Part shown: in pieces, positions 18,021 to 25,986 of the stretch | How positions within the stretch are numbered: position 1 is the first letter of the stretch | How the letters are laid out: each line of letters begins with the position of its first letter | Origin: Phycisphaerae bacterium | Lineage (GTDB): Bacteria > Planctomycetota > Phycisphaerae > UBA1845 | Reading direction: 5' to 3' | Length of the DNA stretch: 64,000 bases | Assembly (NCBI GenBank): GCA_029260215.1 | Contig: JAJDDQ010000039.1 | Coordinates: 295,648-359,647, forward strand | The notes under the pieces: generated by a model | Databases searched by the model: none | What the model saw: only the letters and a program-made list of their open reading frames with translations | Told to the model about the DNA's origin: nothing | Made by a program: the position numbers and the translations under genes

Positions 18021-18722
18021 ATGATTCGGACCGTTGCCATCCTCGCAGGTATCGCCATCGCCGCCGCCCCATTGTTGGCCGGTGGCCCTCAATGCACCTC
18101 GAAAAAGGGTGCCAAAGCCAATGCAGGCAAGTCCTGCTGCTCAACCGCCAAGACCGTGGCTGCGTCAAACATGCCCTCCATGCGGGCCGTGGTGGGCGAC
18201 AAGGAATTCTATTGCCCGATGGAGGCCACCAAACACGCCGCCGCCACGGGTCAAAAAGCGTCCTATTTCCTCGAGGGCAAGGAATTTGACTCGCCGGCGG
18301 AGCTTGGAAAAGCCTACGCAGCCCGCCTCGACGAATACCTGACCGAGATCACGACCGTCAAATACTCGGTCGGCGAGAAGTACGTCGGTTGCCCGATGAC
18401 CGCGAAATCGATGGCCAAAAAAGCCGGCAAACCGGTGCAGTACCAGCTCGCCTCGCAAAAATTCGAGTCCAAGAAAAATGCGTCCGAGGCGGCTGATGCA
18501 GCCCGCGCCGCCGCAGACGGTGTGGAAATGACAGCCGTCGTCGGCGACCAGACGTTCCATTGTGCGACCAAGGCTGGAAAAGTCGCAGCCGACACCGGCA
18601 AGCCGGCGCATTACACCGTGGGCGACAAAACGGTCGATTGCCCGATTCAGGCATCCGTCATGCTCAAGATGGCCAAGGTGCAAGCCGCCCTCGCCACGAT
18701 GGGGCAGACGAAGGCCGGCTGA
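18021..18722 (+). CDS. Exported Cys protein with three internal repeats
   Basis: A 233-residue exported protein with a signal peptide (MIRTVAILAGIAIAAAPLLAGG) and a GGAG 8 bases before the ATG. It holds three similar units at about residues 56-90, 114-150 and 171-205, each beginning VVGD/SVGEK, with a Cys soon after (YCPMEATK, GCPMTAKS, HCATKAGK), then a G-x-x-A/V-x-Y segment (TGQKASYFLEGK, AGKPVQYQLASQ, TGKPAHYTVGDK), plus a final DCPIQ. Extra Cys are at 25, 39 and 40. The CPM motifs recall heavy-metal-binding domains; metal or redox function is inferred. It precedes an ECF sigma/thioredoxin-like pair. Confidence 0.85.
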   Translation: MIRTVAILAGIAIAAAPLLAGGPQCTSKKGAKANAGKSCCSTAKTVAASNMPSMRAVVGDKEFYCPMEATKHAAATGQKASYFLEGKEFDSPAELGKAYAARLDEYLTEITTVKYSVGEKYVGCPMTAKSMAKKAGKPVQYQLASQKFESKKNASEAADAARAAADGVEMTAVVGDQTFHCATKAGKVAADTGKPAHYTVGDKTVDCPIQASVMLKMAKVQAALATMGQTKAG

Positions 18723-18758
18723 TTGCTATACTCCGATAGATCGCATGAGACGATCGAC

Positions 18759-18801
18759 ACCGGGGCGGAACGGGACATTCCCCCGTTCCGCCCCGGTTTT
18801 G
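18759..18801 (+). terminator. Strong rho-independent terminator
   Basis: ACCGGGGCGGAACGGG (18759-18774) pairs exactly with CCCGTTCCGCCCCGGT (18782-18797), followed by TTTTG. It closes the transcript of the repeat Cys protein and separates it from the ECF sigma gene. Confidence 0.88.
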
Positions 18802-18894
18802 AACGAACGCGGGCCGTCGGCGGAGGATTTCCACATTAATTCGGGGGAGCGATCCATTGAATCCGGATCAGGCAGACCGCACGCCTCCTCGGCG

Positions 18895-19407
18895 ATGCGC
18901 AGGCTGCTCGTGGACGGAATCGACGCGCTCTACCGCTTCATCCTTGTCCGCGTCGACGGCAACACGGAAAAAGCCGACGACATCCTGCAACAGACCGCGT
19001 TTGTCGCTTTGCAGCATCAGAACACGCCCGACGATGAATCGAAGTATGAACCTTGGCTGCGGGGAATCGCCCGCAATCTCATCCGGCGGCATTGGCGGGA
19101 CGTTGGGCGGAACCCCGTCGCGATTTCGGGCAACGGCTCCAACGGTGACAGTGCGACGGACGCGCGGTCAGCAGAATCAGCTGCCGGCGGACCAATGTAC
19201 GATGAAAACAAGCGGGCGCTGTCGGCTGCCATCGCGTCTCTGCCCGCCGACGACCAATGGGTGCTTTACGCGTTCTACCGCCACAGCCGCAGCATGGAAG
19301 AAATCGCCACAGAATCAGGTGTTACCGTCAAGAGTGTGGAGTCCCGGCTGTATCGGTCTCGAAATCGGCTTCGGGAAATCCTGGCGTCAAACGAGGAACT
19401 GCTTTGA
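18895..19407 (+). CDS. ECF RNA polymerase sigma factor
   Basis: A two-domain sigma factor of 170 residues. Region 2 is DALYRFILVRVDGNTEKADDILQQTAF (in pieces) with PWLRGIARNLIRRHWRD; region 4 is IASLPADDQWVLYAFYRHSRSMEEIA with the HTH VTVKSVESRLYRSRNRLREIL. It should direct transcription of an envelope-stress regulon. The start is the ATG at 18895; an ATT at 18856, with GGGGGAG in front, would add 13 residues. Its stop overlaps the start of the next gene (TTGA), which encodes the likely anti-sigma partner. Confidence 0.9.
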   Translation: MRRLLVDGIDALYRFILVRVDGNTEKADDILQQTAFVALQHQNTPDDESKYEPWLRGIARNLIRRHWRDVGRNPVAISGNGSNGDSATDARSAESAAGGPMYDENKRALSAAIASLPADDQWVLYAFYRHSRSMEEIATESGVTVKSVESRLYRSRNRLREILASNEELL

Positions 19408-20135
19408 AAGACGACCTGCGACATTCATTCGACGACGCGCGTTGTGATGAAGCTCTGCGTTCGCTGGGCGGGAGCATCTCCGAACCGACCGCCTCTCCGC
19501 AATTACGCGCAGGGATCGAAAACATGCTGCGCGCCTCGGAGATCGTTCAATCCGAAACACCGCAGCACACCAGCCCGTCCGACACACTGGCCACCACGGT
19601 ACGCAACATGCGCAGGATGGGATTCGCACTGGCAGCCTGTCTCGCGATTGTCGCGTTTCTCAACGTGATGACGCTGTCGCGCGTGCGTGATATCGACGCT
19701 CGATTCGTCGATCGATCCGAACGAATTCTCCCAGCCAGAACCGTGGCAACTCCCTGGTGCGACGGCGAAGCCCCGCGTTACGTGCTCGTCAATTTCGATC
19801 ACAACATGTGTCCCCGGGCAGCGGAAATGACCCCGCTTTTCAACGCGTTGGAAGACAAGCACTGCGGCGATCCGATTCTGTTCGTCAACCTCGACATGTC
19901 TTCAAGTCGTGTGGACCAAGCCGTCAAGCTCGCCACGTCGTTGGGGATTCAATGCATCTTTGACGCCGCACCTGGATCGGAAACCGGCGTTATCAAAATC
20001 GTGGATCGCTCTGCAAGCCGCGTCGTCCTGACCGCGAACAAAACGTCCGACGCGGTTCCCGACCTCGAACGCGTCATCGCCAAAGTGTGCCGAGACGCCG
20101 ATACCGGCGGTTGGCCTTCTCAGAGAAAACGCTAA
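19404..20135 (+). CDS. Membrane-anchored thioredoxin-like protein, likely anti-sigma
   Basis: A 243-residue protein from TTG at 19404, overlapping the sigma gene stop by four bases. Residues 1-70 are polar and would lie in the cytoplasm; one transmembrane helix is at about 73-92 (GFALAACLAIVAFLNVMTL). The outer part (about 125-225) has a thioredoxin-like pattern: YVLVNFDHNMCPRAAEM, PLFNALEDKHCGDPILFVNLDM, and later ASRVVLTANK. The active site holds one Cys (136) rather than CxxC. Its position suggests an anti-sigma factor whose external domain senses redox state or thiols. No zinc-finger HxxxCxxC motif is seen. Confidence 0.78.
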   Translation: MKDDLRHSFDDARCDEALRSLGGSISEPTASPQLRAGIENMLRASEIVQSETPQHTSPSDTLATTVRNMRRMGFALAACLAIVAFLNVMTLSRVRDIDARFVDRSERILPARTVATPWCDGEAPRYVLVNFDHNMCPRAAEMTPLFNALEDKHCGDPILFVNLDMSSSRVDQAVKLATSLGIQCIFDAAPGSETGVIKIVDRSASRVVLTANKTSDAVPDLERVIAKVCRDADTGGWPSQRKR

Positions 20136-20137
20136 GC

Positions 20138-21166
20138 CTATTCACGAATTTCGACGCGAGATGCACACGTTGTGTCGTCTATCGAATCGGGCGGATACCA
20201 ATCGTCGAACACCGCCCGCATATCTTCGACGCTCTTCAACTTGCTGAACGCTTCGCGCGCAGCCTTGGGCCTGGGATGGTAGCGGGTGTAGCCGTTCATT
20301 AGCCGCCCGACGATCTTGTTCGCCGCCTTCGGCTCATGGTAGCGAACCAACTCCCCAACATGGTACGCAACCACCTCGCGCATCTGCGCCATCGTGGGTG
20401 CTGACCGGACCGGGTGCCCACCGATGAGTGCCAGACACTGCCCGAAAATCCAGGGGTTCCCGATGGCACCGCGTGCGATCGTGACACCGTCCACGCCGGT
20501 CTCACGCATCATCCGCACGCAATCCTCTGCCGAGAAAAGATCGCCGCTGCCCAGCACCACGCGGTCGCCGGCGTGACGTTTGACCTTCTTGAGAAACGCC
20601 CAATCGCTAGGCCCGCGGTACTTCTGCTCCACGGTCCGCCCATGCACGGTGATGGCTGAAACGCCGAGATCGAACGCGCCGTCAAAAATCTCGAAAAAGC
20701 TCCGCTCGCTCGCAGCCGTATCGTCCAGCCCACGTCGCATTTTCACCGTGACCGGGCGACGCGCTCCGACGGCTTCCAGCACGCGCCGAATAATTTCCAT
20801 CGCCTCCGCCGGTTGCGAAAGCAAATACCCGCCGCGACAGCGTTTCATGGCCTTGGGTACCGGGCAGCCGAAGTTTATATCAATAACGTCATACCCCGCG
20901 TCGGAAAGCAAAGCAGCAGCCGGACCGAATGCGTCGGGATTGGCCCCCATGAGTTGCCCCCCCACCGGATGATCGTCGGCCTCCACATTGAGCAGCCGGG
21001 TCCGCCACGAGCTTTCGTGCAGCACAGAAGTGTCCAGTGCCATCTCATTGACAGTGTAGGCCGCCCCGAACCGCCGCGCAACGCGACGCATCGGCAAATC
21101 GCTATGCCCGCTCAACGCAGCCTGCACAAACGGATGCTCAATATGAACGTCGCCGATACGCAACAT
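20138..21166 (-). CDS. dus: tRNA-dihydrouridine synthase
   Basis: An FMN-dependent enzyme that reduces uridines in the tRNA D-loop using NADPH. Motifs are DINFGCPVPKAMKRCRGGYLL (with the GCP and second Cys), VTVKMRRGLDD, ITVHGRTVEQKYRG, and the FMN-phosphate loop TGVDGVTIARGAIGNPWIF. One small change is GSGDLFS instead of the usual GNGDI. The start is the ATG at 21166 (MLRIGDVHIEHPFVQAALSG), since the TIM barrel begins there; an open 64-codon extension upstream lacks conservation. It converges with the thioredoxin-like gene with two bases between stops. Confidence 0.93.
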   Translation of the reverse strand: MLRIGDVHIEHPFVQAALSGHSDLPMRRVARRFGAAYTVNEMALDTSVLHESSWRTRLLNVEADDHPVGGQLMGANPDAFGPAAALLSDAGYDVIDINFGCPVPKAMKRCRGGYLLSQPAEAMEIIRRVLEAVGARRPVTVKMRRGLDDTAASERSFFEIFDGAFDLGVSAITVHGRTVEQKYRGPSDWAFLKKVKRHAGDRVVLGSGDLFSAEDCVRMMRETGVDGVTIARGAIGNPWIFGQCLALIGGHPVRSAPTMAQMREVVAYHVGELVRYHEPKAANKIVGRLMNGYTRYHPRPKAAREAFSKLKSVEDMRAVFDDWYPPDSIDDTTCASRVEIRE

Positions 21167-21222
21167 GATGCTCGTCTCATTTCCACTTGATCGTCGAGCG
21201 AACTCACGACATCGGCCCCAGG

Positions 21223-23346
21223 TCAAGACTCCACAGTCGTCCGTCGCGATCTCGAAAAAACCAGCGTCGCCGCCGTCATCAGGAGCAGCGTGAAGATAAC
21301 CGTCGCCCAATTCGACATCGTGGGAATACCCAGGCAAGTGAGGCCGTTGCCCTGGCACACATCACAGCTATCAAAAAACTGACCCGAATAAGGAACGCCC
21401 GCGCACGACGTGCAGCCGTCGTCGATCGGCGGTCCCAGCAAGGGCGTGAGGTACGCCAGCCCCAGCCCGGCCGTCGGGGTAACACTGTAGACCGAGTGAT
21501 CGCAACGGATGGGGCCTGCCTGTGTGGTAAAGTCGTTGTTTTCGAGTGTCAGTATTCCCTGGGGAGTATTGGAATATAGAATGTACGGAATACTATCCGT
21601 CGAACGGATGAACGTGTTGTTGCGAACCGTGTTTATGCCGGCGATATTGACTTTCATCGGCGGCCGGATGACGGAGAAAATCGCGTTCTGGTCAAGTACG
21701 ATTTCCGTCGACCCCTGATCCAGGAAAATCCCAGTGCTTGAGGAAACACCCTGATTCAAGGGGATTTCGTGTATGATGTTGTTGCCCAGAAGCGTGCCGT
21801 TCTGTCGGCCGAGCGTATAAATGCCGGCCCCGTCGGATAGCAATCGCATGACGTCGTGAATGTGGTTAAACGTGATGGCGTTGTCGTGGCAGGGTGACAC
21901 GGTGTCGTTGAATATCGTGCCCACGGATATCCCCGTCCATGTGATGTATCGAATGAGATTGTTCGAGACTGCGTTATCGTGCGCAAGGCCGACCCAGATG
22001 CCGACGCAGCCGTGAAAGACCTTTCCGCAGTGCTCGACAAGGTTGTTGCGCACAACATTGTCACGAGCAGCCTGCGTTGGCTCAAGAATCCACCATTGAC
22101 CGAGTGCGACATCATTGATGTTGCGGATGTTTCGAAACTGATCTTCGCCAACTATGATTCCGTTGCCCGCAATGTCGGTGATAGCATTGCCGACAATCGA
22201 ACAGTTCTGCGCTGTTCTGCCGGCCATGATTCCCCAGCCGCCGATGTGGGCGATTCGACCGCCTGTGAAACTGCAATTGTCCGCCTGTTCAATGACGACG
22301 GCTGCGGGCAGATCGTAGAACGGCGTACCGTCGCGCGGCTCGTAGAAGCCGGCCTGGTATTCAGCGAACCCTCCAACAGGCAACGGCCAAGCGCTGTGTT
22401 CGAATGCAAGTCCGCGGAAATGCACGTTCCTGACGAACTGCGGCGACATCGTGGCGGACTCAAAAACCCCCTGAACGATGAGCAGTTGTTCGGACACAGG
22501 CGCGACGAACTCGATCGACGCGGGAGTTTCGCCGTCAACCGGCTTGTAGGTAAGCGTGCCGGTCAACTCATCGAGATACCACTCGCCGGGAGCATCGAGC
22601 AATGCGATATCGTTTTCGACATAGTATCGTGGGTTGTTCTCGAAGAACGTGATGTCGAAGATCGGTGCAGCCGGTCCTATCGGATCGGTCGTCGTCAGCG
22701 TGTTGGTGGCGTGGTCCACGCCGCTGATTCCGATACGCGAGATACTCCAGTCGTGAAAGAAAACCAGTTCCGCCCCCGACAGGTTCGTGGAAGCGGGAAT
22801 GTCGCCTTCGAAAAACTGGAAAGTCGTCCGCTGGTCCGGCGCTGCCGATTCGATGCGATTGGCAACGTTTCCATTGGGATGTCGCGCTCGCGGACGACGT
22901 TGGCCATCGACGAATAGTTCGCGAAATGTCCACGTCCCAGCCGCGACTTCCGGGATGACCGTGGACCACGTCCCGTCAGGATTCACGGAAAACCCAGTAA
23001 TGACCCTGCCGCCGCTGATCACGGGTTGTTGGCCGACTTCGGCTTCGTAGGAGACCGAGAATGTCAAAGTGCCGGAATCCTGCACGCCGAGCACGATCGG
23101 CTCGGTAAGGCGATACGTTCCACCGCCGATAACCACGCGGACATCTTCGGTAAGCCCGCTGGCGACGAGCGTGCGAACGGCGTCACGGGCACGAGTGATC
23201 GTGGCGAACGGCAATGCGACAGTCCCAGGGTTGAGATCGCTGCCGTCAACCGCCACGAAAAAGTCCGCCCGTGCAGCCGATGCGACAGCTATCGCGGCGG
23301 TCGCAACGTACACCATGGCAGATTTCTTAAAGAATGATCGAAGCAT
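21223..23346 (-). CDS. Exported right-handed beta-helix protein with IPTL-CTERM tail
   Basis: A 707-residue exported protein. After a signal peptide (to SAARADFF) comes FVAVDGSDLNPGTVALPFAT, typical of parallel beta-helix hydrolases (GH141-like and pectate-lyase-fold families). Central Asn/His repeats follow: GNAITDIAGNGIIVG, DNVVRNNLVEHCG, DNAVSNNLIRYI, DNAITFNHIHDV. The C-terminus is an IPTL-CTERM sorting signal (GIPTMSNWATVIFTLLLM, then SRSRR). A polysaccharide is the likely substrate, but the catalytic residues are not certain. It lies on the same strand as dus. Confidence 0.85.
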   Translation of the reverse strand: MLRSFFKKSAMVYVATAAIAVASAARADFFVAVDGSDLNPGTVALPFATITRARDAVRTLVASGLTEDVRVVIGGGTYRLTEPIVLGVQDSGTLTFSVSYEAEVGQQPVISGGRVITGFSVNPDGTWSTVIPEVAAGTWTFRELFVDGQRRPRARHPNGNVANRIESAAPDQRTTFQFFEGDIPASTNLSGAELVFFHDWSISRIGISGVDHATNTLTTTDPIGPAAPIFDITFFENNPRYYVENDIALLDAPGEWYLDELTGTLTYKPVDGETPASIEFVAPVSEQLLIVQGVFESATMSPQFVRNVHFRGLAFEHSAWPLPVGGFAEYQAGFYEPRDGTPFYDLPAAVVIEQADNCSFTGGRIAHIGGWGIMAGRTAQNCSIVGNAITDIAGNGIIVGEDQFRNIRNINDVALGQWWILEPTQAARDNVVRNNLVEHCGKVFHGCVGIWVGLAHDNAVSNNLIRYITWTGISVGTIFNDTVSPCHDNAITFNHIHDVMRLLSDGAGIYTLGRQNGTLLGNNIIHEIPLNQGVSSSTGIFLDQGSTEIVLDQNAIFSVIRPPMKVNIAGINTVRNNTFIRSTDSIPYILYSNTPQGILTLENNDFTTQAGPIRCDHSVYSVTPTAGLGLAYLTPLLGPPIDDGCTSCAGVPYSGQFFDSCDVCQGNGLTCLGIPTMSNWATVIFTLLLMTAATLVFSRSRRTTVES

Positions 23347-23463
23347 TTTGCGCTCTTAGTTAAGCGAGAACTGCAATTGTCAGACCCGATACACTCATCG
23401 TACCGAGCGAGGCCGCGCGATTCAAACGAAAACGACAATCCGGCCAGCCAAAGGGTGCCCCTG

Positions 23464-23907
23464 TCAGTTGGAACTCGGCTCTGCGTTGGGGTTATGCATG
23501 GGAGGCCGTTGAGCCAGCACGAGATGGAGACGGGCTTCGCGAAGCAGAGCGCCGTCGCAAAAAAGTTGCACGCGATATTCGCCCGGCTGGGGAAAGGTCA
23601 AGCCGTGAAATTGCAGTGAGAGATTGGCGATCGCGCGGGGATTCTTGAAATCCACCACGCCCTCACCACGAACGACGGGCGTTCGAGCTTCTTCCGCGTC
23701 AACGATCTGGATAGTCAAAGACGTCTTGCCACGCCCGTCGGTCATGGAAACATGAACGCAAAGCTGTGGATGCGTGACCGGAAAGCCAGCCGTGTGAATG
23801 GTGCTGAACATTCCGATCAGCGATTGCTTACCCGTCATGCGATCCGTAATAATCTGATCGCAAACGAGGAGCGAGAGAATGTCCGGTTCCAAGCCGCTGG
23901 TGGCCAT
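23464..23907 (-). CDS. DUF6941-like protein
   Basis: A cytoplasmic protein of 147 residues resembling DUF6941 (family known from planctomycetes; function unknown). Typical pieces are LSLLVCDQIITDRMTGKQSL, IGMFSTIHTAGFPVTHPQLC, VSMTDGRGKTSLTIQIVD and FPQPGEYRVQLFCDGALLRE. The start at 23907 (MATSGLEPDILSL) follows AGAGGT; the frame continues 17 codons upstream without support. No operon partner is obvious. Assignment is from memory of the family pattern and needs a profile search. Confidence 0.75.
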   Translation of the reverse strand: MATSGLEPDILSLLVCDQIITDRMTGKQSLIGMFSTIHTAGFPVTHPQLCVHVSMTDGRGKTSLTIQIVDAEEARTPVVRGEGVVDFKNPRAIANLSLQFHGLTFPQPGEYRVQLFCDGALLREARLHLVLAQRPPMHNPNAEPSSN

Positions 23908-23964
23908 CAAATACCTCTTTCCAAGTAATATCAGTGTCGCAAAAGCGATTTCAGACACGTCGCA

Positions 23965-23995
23965 GCGAGCCGCGGACTTCAGTCCGCGCGGACGC
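23965..23995 (+). repeat. Hairpin repeat family 3, intergenic copy
   Basis: CGCGGACTTCAGTCCGCG (23971-23988), flanked by GCGAGC and CGGA, between the divergent DUF6941 and sucC genes. It shares stem and flanks with the copies in tonB and at 39834-39851. Confidence 0.8.
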
Positions 23996-24145
23996 CCCAG
24001 GAAACAAAATTACAAACCTGCCAAGCAACACCCGCAACACAGCATAGGGCAATCAACAAGGGCTGACCATCGCGCCAACGGCGGTTTCGACCACGCGAAC
24101 ACGCCCACGTTGCAATCGAAGCCAACCGCAATTATCCTCCCCGCT

Positions 24146-25309
24146 ATGAAGATTCACGAATATCAGGCGAGGCAGCTTCTGACGGAGGCGGGCGTACCGG
24201 TCCCGGAATCCGAGGTCGTCGAAAACGCGACCCAAGCCGTCGACGCCTACAAGAAAATCGGGGGAAAGGTCGTCGTCAAAGCTCAGGTCTTCGCCGGCGG
24301 ACGCGGCAAAGCCGGCTTCGTCAAACTCTGCGATACCGAAGCCGAGGTCAAAACAGCAGCCGAGTTCATGTTTGCCAACCGCATGGTCAGCAATCAGACC
24401 GGGCCTGAAGGCATCGAAGCCAAAAAGCTTCTCATCGCGACGGCCGTCGATATCGAATCGGAATACTACATCGCCGTCGTCCTCGATCGCGGCCGGCGAT
24501 GCCCGGTGGTCATGGTCTCGCGCGAGGGTGGCGTTGAGATCGAGGAAGTCGCCGCCAACAATCCCAACGCAATCGCCAAACAGTGGCTTCACCCGCATCT
24601 AGGCCTGCAGGGGTTTCAAGCGGCTGAGCTGATTTCTGCATTGGGGCTGACGGACAAAGCTCAGGCCAAAGCAGCACGAAAAGTGCTCAACGGTCTGGTA
24701 AAAGTCTTCTACGATTACGATTGCGCGCTGGCTGAGATCAACCCGCTGGTACGCACGCCGGACGGCGAAATCCTGGCGATCGATGCGAAGATGAACTTCG
24801 ACGACAGCGCCGTTTTCCGTCACCCGCGTTTGCAGGAAATGTTCGATCCGTCCGAAGAAAACGCGATGGAGCTGCGCGCCAAGGAACACAACCTTTCCTA
24901 CATCGCGCTCGAAGGCAACATCGGCTGCCTGGTCAACGGTGCAGGCTTGGCAATGGCCACAATGGACATCATCAAACTGCACGGCGGCGAACCTGCGAAT
25001 TTCCTCGACGTGGGCGGCTCCGTCACCAAAGAGGGAGCGATCGAAGCCTTCCGCATCATCCTGTCCGACGGCACAGTCAAAGGCGTCCTCGTGAATATCT
25101 TCGGCGGCATCGCCAAGTGCGACACCATCGCCGAAGCCCTGATCGCCGCAGCCAAGGAGATCGGCTTCAAGATACCCGTCGTCGTGCGACTGGAAGGCAC
25201 CAACGTCGACCGGGCACGGGAGTTGCTCAAAGAAGCAGCCATCCCCCAATTGATCGGAGCAGCCGACCTGACCGACGCAGCCGAGAAGGTCTGCGCGAAA
25301 GTGGCCTAG
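24146..25309 (+). CDS. sucC: Succinyl-CoA synthetase beta subunit
   Basis: The ATP-grasp subunit of succinyl-CoA ligase (387 residues), which interconverts succinyl-CoA with succinate and makes ATP or GTP. Family signatures are MKIHEYQARQLLTEAGVPVP, KAQVFAGGRGKAGFVKL, CALAEINPLV, MNFDDSAVFRH, GNIGCLVNGAGLAMATMD and GGIAKCDTIAEALI. The ATG at 24146 gives the exact family N-terminus; the longer frame from 23879 runs through a hairpin repeat and is not supported. No Shine-Dalgarno sequence is evident. The alpha-subunit gene sucD, which usually follows, is absent. Confidence 0.96.
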   Translation: MKIHEYQARQLLTEAGVPVPESEVVENATQAVDAYKKIGGKVVVKAQVFAGGRGKAGFVKLCDTEAEVKTAAEFMFANRMVSNQTGPEGIEAKKLLIATAVDIESEYYIAVVLDRGRRCPVVMVSREGGVEIEEVAANNPNAIAKQWLHPHLGLQGFQAAELISALGLTDKAQAKAARKVLNGLVKVFYDYDCALAEINPLVRTPDGEILAIDAKMNFDDSAVFRHPRLQEMFDPSEENAMELRAKEHNLSYIALEGNIGCLVNGAGLAMATMDIIKLHGGEPANFLDVGGSVTKEGAIEAFRIILSDGTVKGVLVNIFGGIAKCDTIAEALIAAAKEIGFKIPVVVRLEGTNVDRARELLKEAAIPQLIGAADLTDAAEKVCAKVA

Positions 25310-25338
25310 CCTATTGCGCTTCGCCGGATTTCATTCCG

Positions 25339-25935
25339 CTAAGAATTGTAGGTGCGATCGAACGACCGCCGCACAAATTCACGGACCTCGTCATCCGTAG
25401 GCATGCGTGAGGAATCACATTCGCCGCGAGGACTCCGTAAATTCTCCCGGAATTCGTCCATCAGCGCAGATCGGTCGTACTCCGCCTGCAAAACCCCGTC
25501 CGCGAAGTTCAGTTCAACCACGCGCGCGTACTTCCATGCGGGGTGAAAACCCATGTGGTCATACAATTCTTCGATGAAACCGTCAGCCAGCAGCAGCCCA
25601 CCCGTGTACTCCAGGTGAGGCCCGATGCCCTCATAGTGATTGTTGAAATCGTCGTGCCGTTCCAGCGGGCCGGTAGGTACAACACCGTTAATCAGCGGAC
25701 CTTTCCTGCGAATGTATCCCTCACCATCTTCGAGAAGATTCACGTGGAGTGTATGCAACACCAAACGCGAACCGCATAGAGCGAAAACAGCTTGGTAGCC
25801 GCGCCAACAGGCTGTGCTGACCGAAGCCGGCTTCATATCGAACAGAGCAGGGTCGAACAATACGCCTTCACTGATTCCAGCCAGTGAAGACTCAACGTCG
25901 CCGTATCGAAAAACGTCGTCGATTTGGGCAGTCAT
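25339..25935 (-). CDS. Uncharacterised conserved protein
   Basis: A cytoplasmic protein of about 198 residues with no recognised domain. Segments such as RYGDVESSLAGISEGVLFD, HTLHVNLLEDGEGY, YTGGLLLADGFIEELYDHMG and FHPAWKYARVVELNFADGVL look like a globular alpha/beta protein. No signal peptide or membrane segment is present. It converges with sucC, whose stop is 29 bases away. Start at MTAQIDDVF; an earlier ATG adds three residues. Confidence 0.75.
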   Translation of the reverse strand: MTAQIDDVFRYGDVESSLAGISEGVLFDPALFDMKPASVSTACWRGYQAVFALCGSRLVLHTLHVNLLEDGEGYIRRKGPLINGVVPTGPLERHDDFNNHYEGIGPHLEYTGGLLLADGFIEELYDHMGFHPAWKYARVVELNFADGVLQAEYDRSALMDEFRENLRSPRGECDSSRMPTDDEVREFVRRSFDRTYNS

Positions 25936-25986
25936 GCGTCGCAAGCCCCCCCGAGGATAACGAAACCCGGCGCACGCCGAAGTCGA

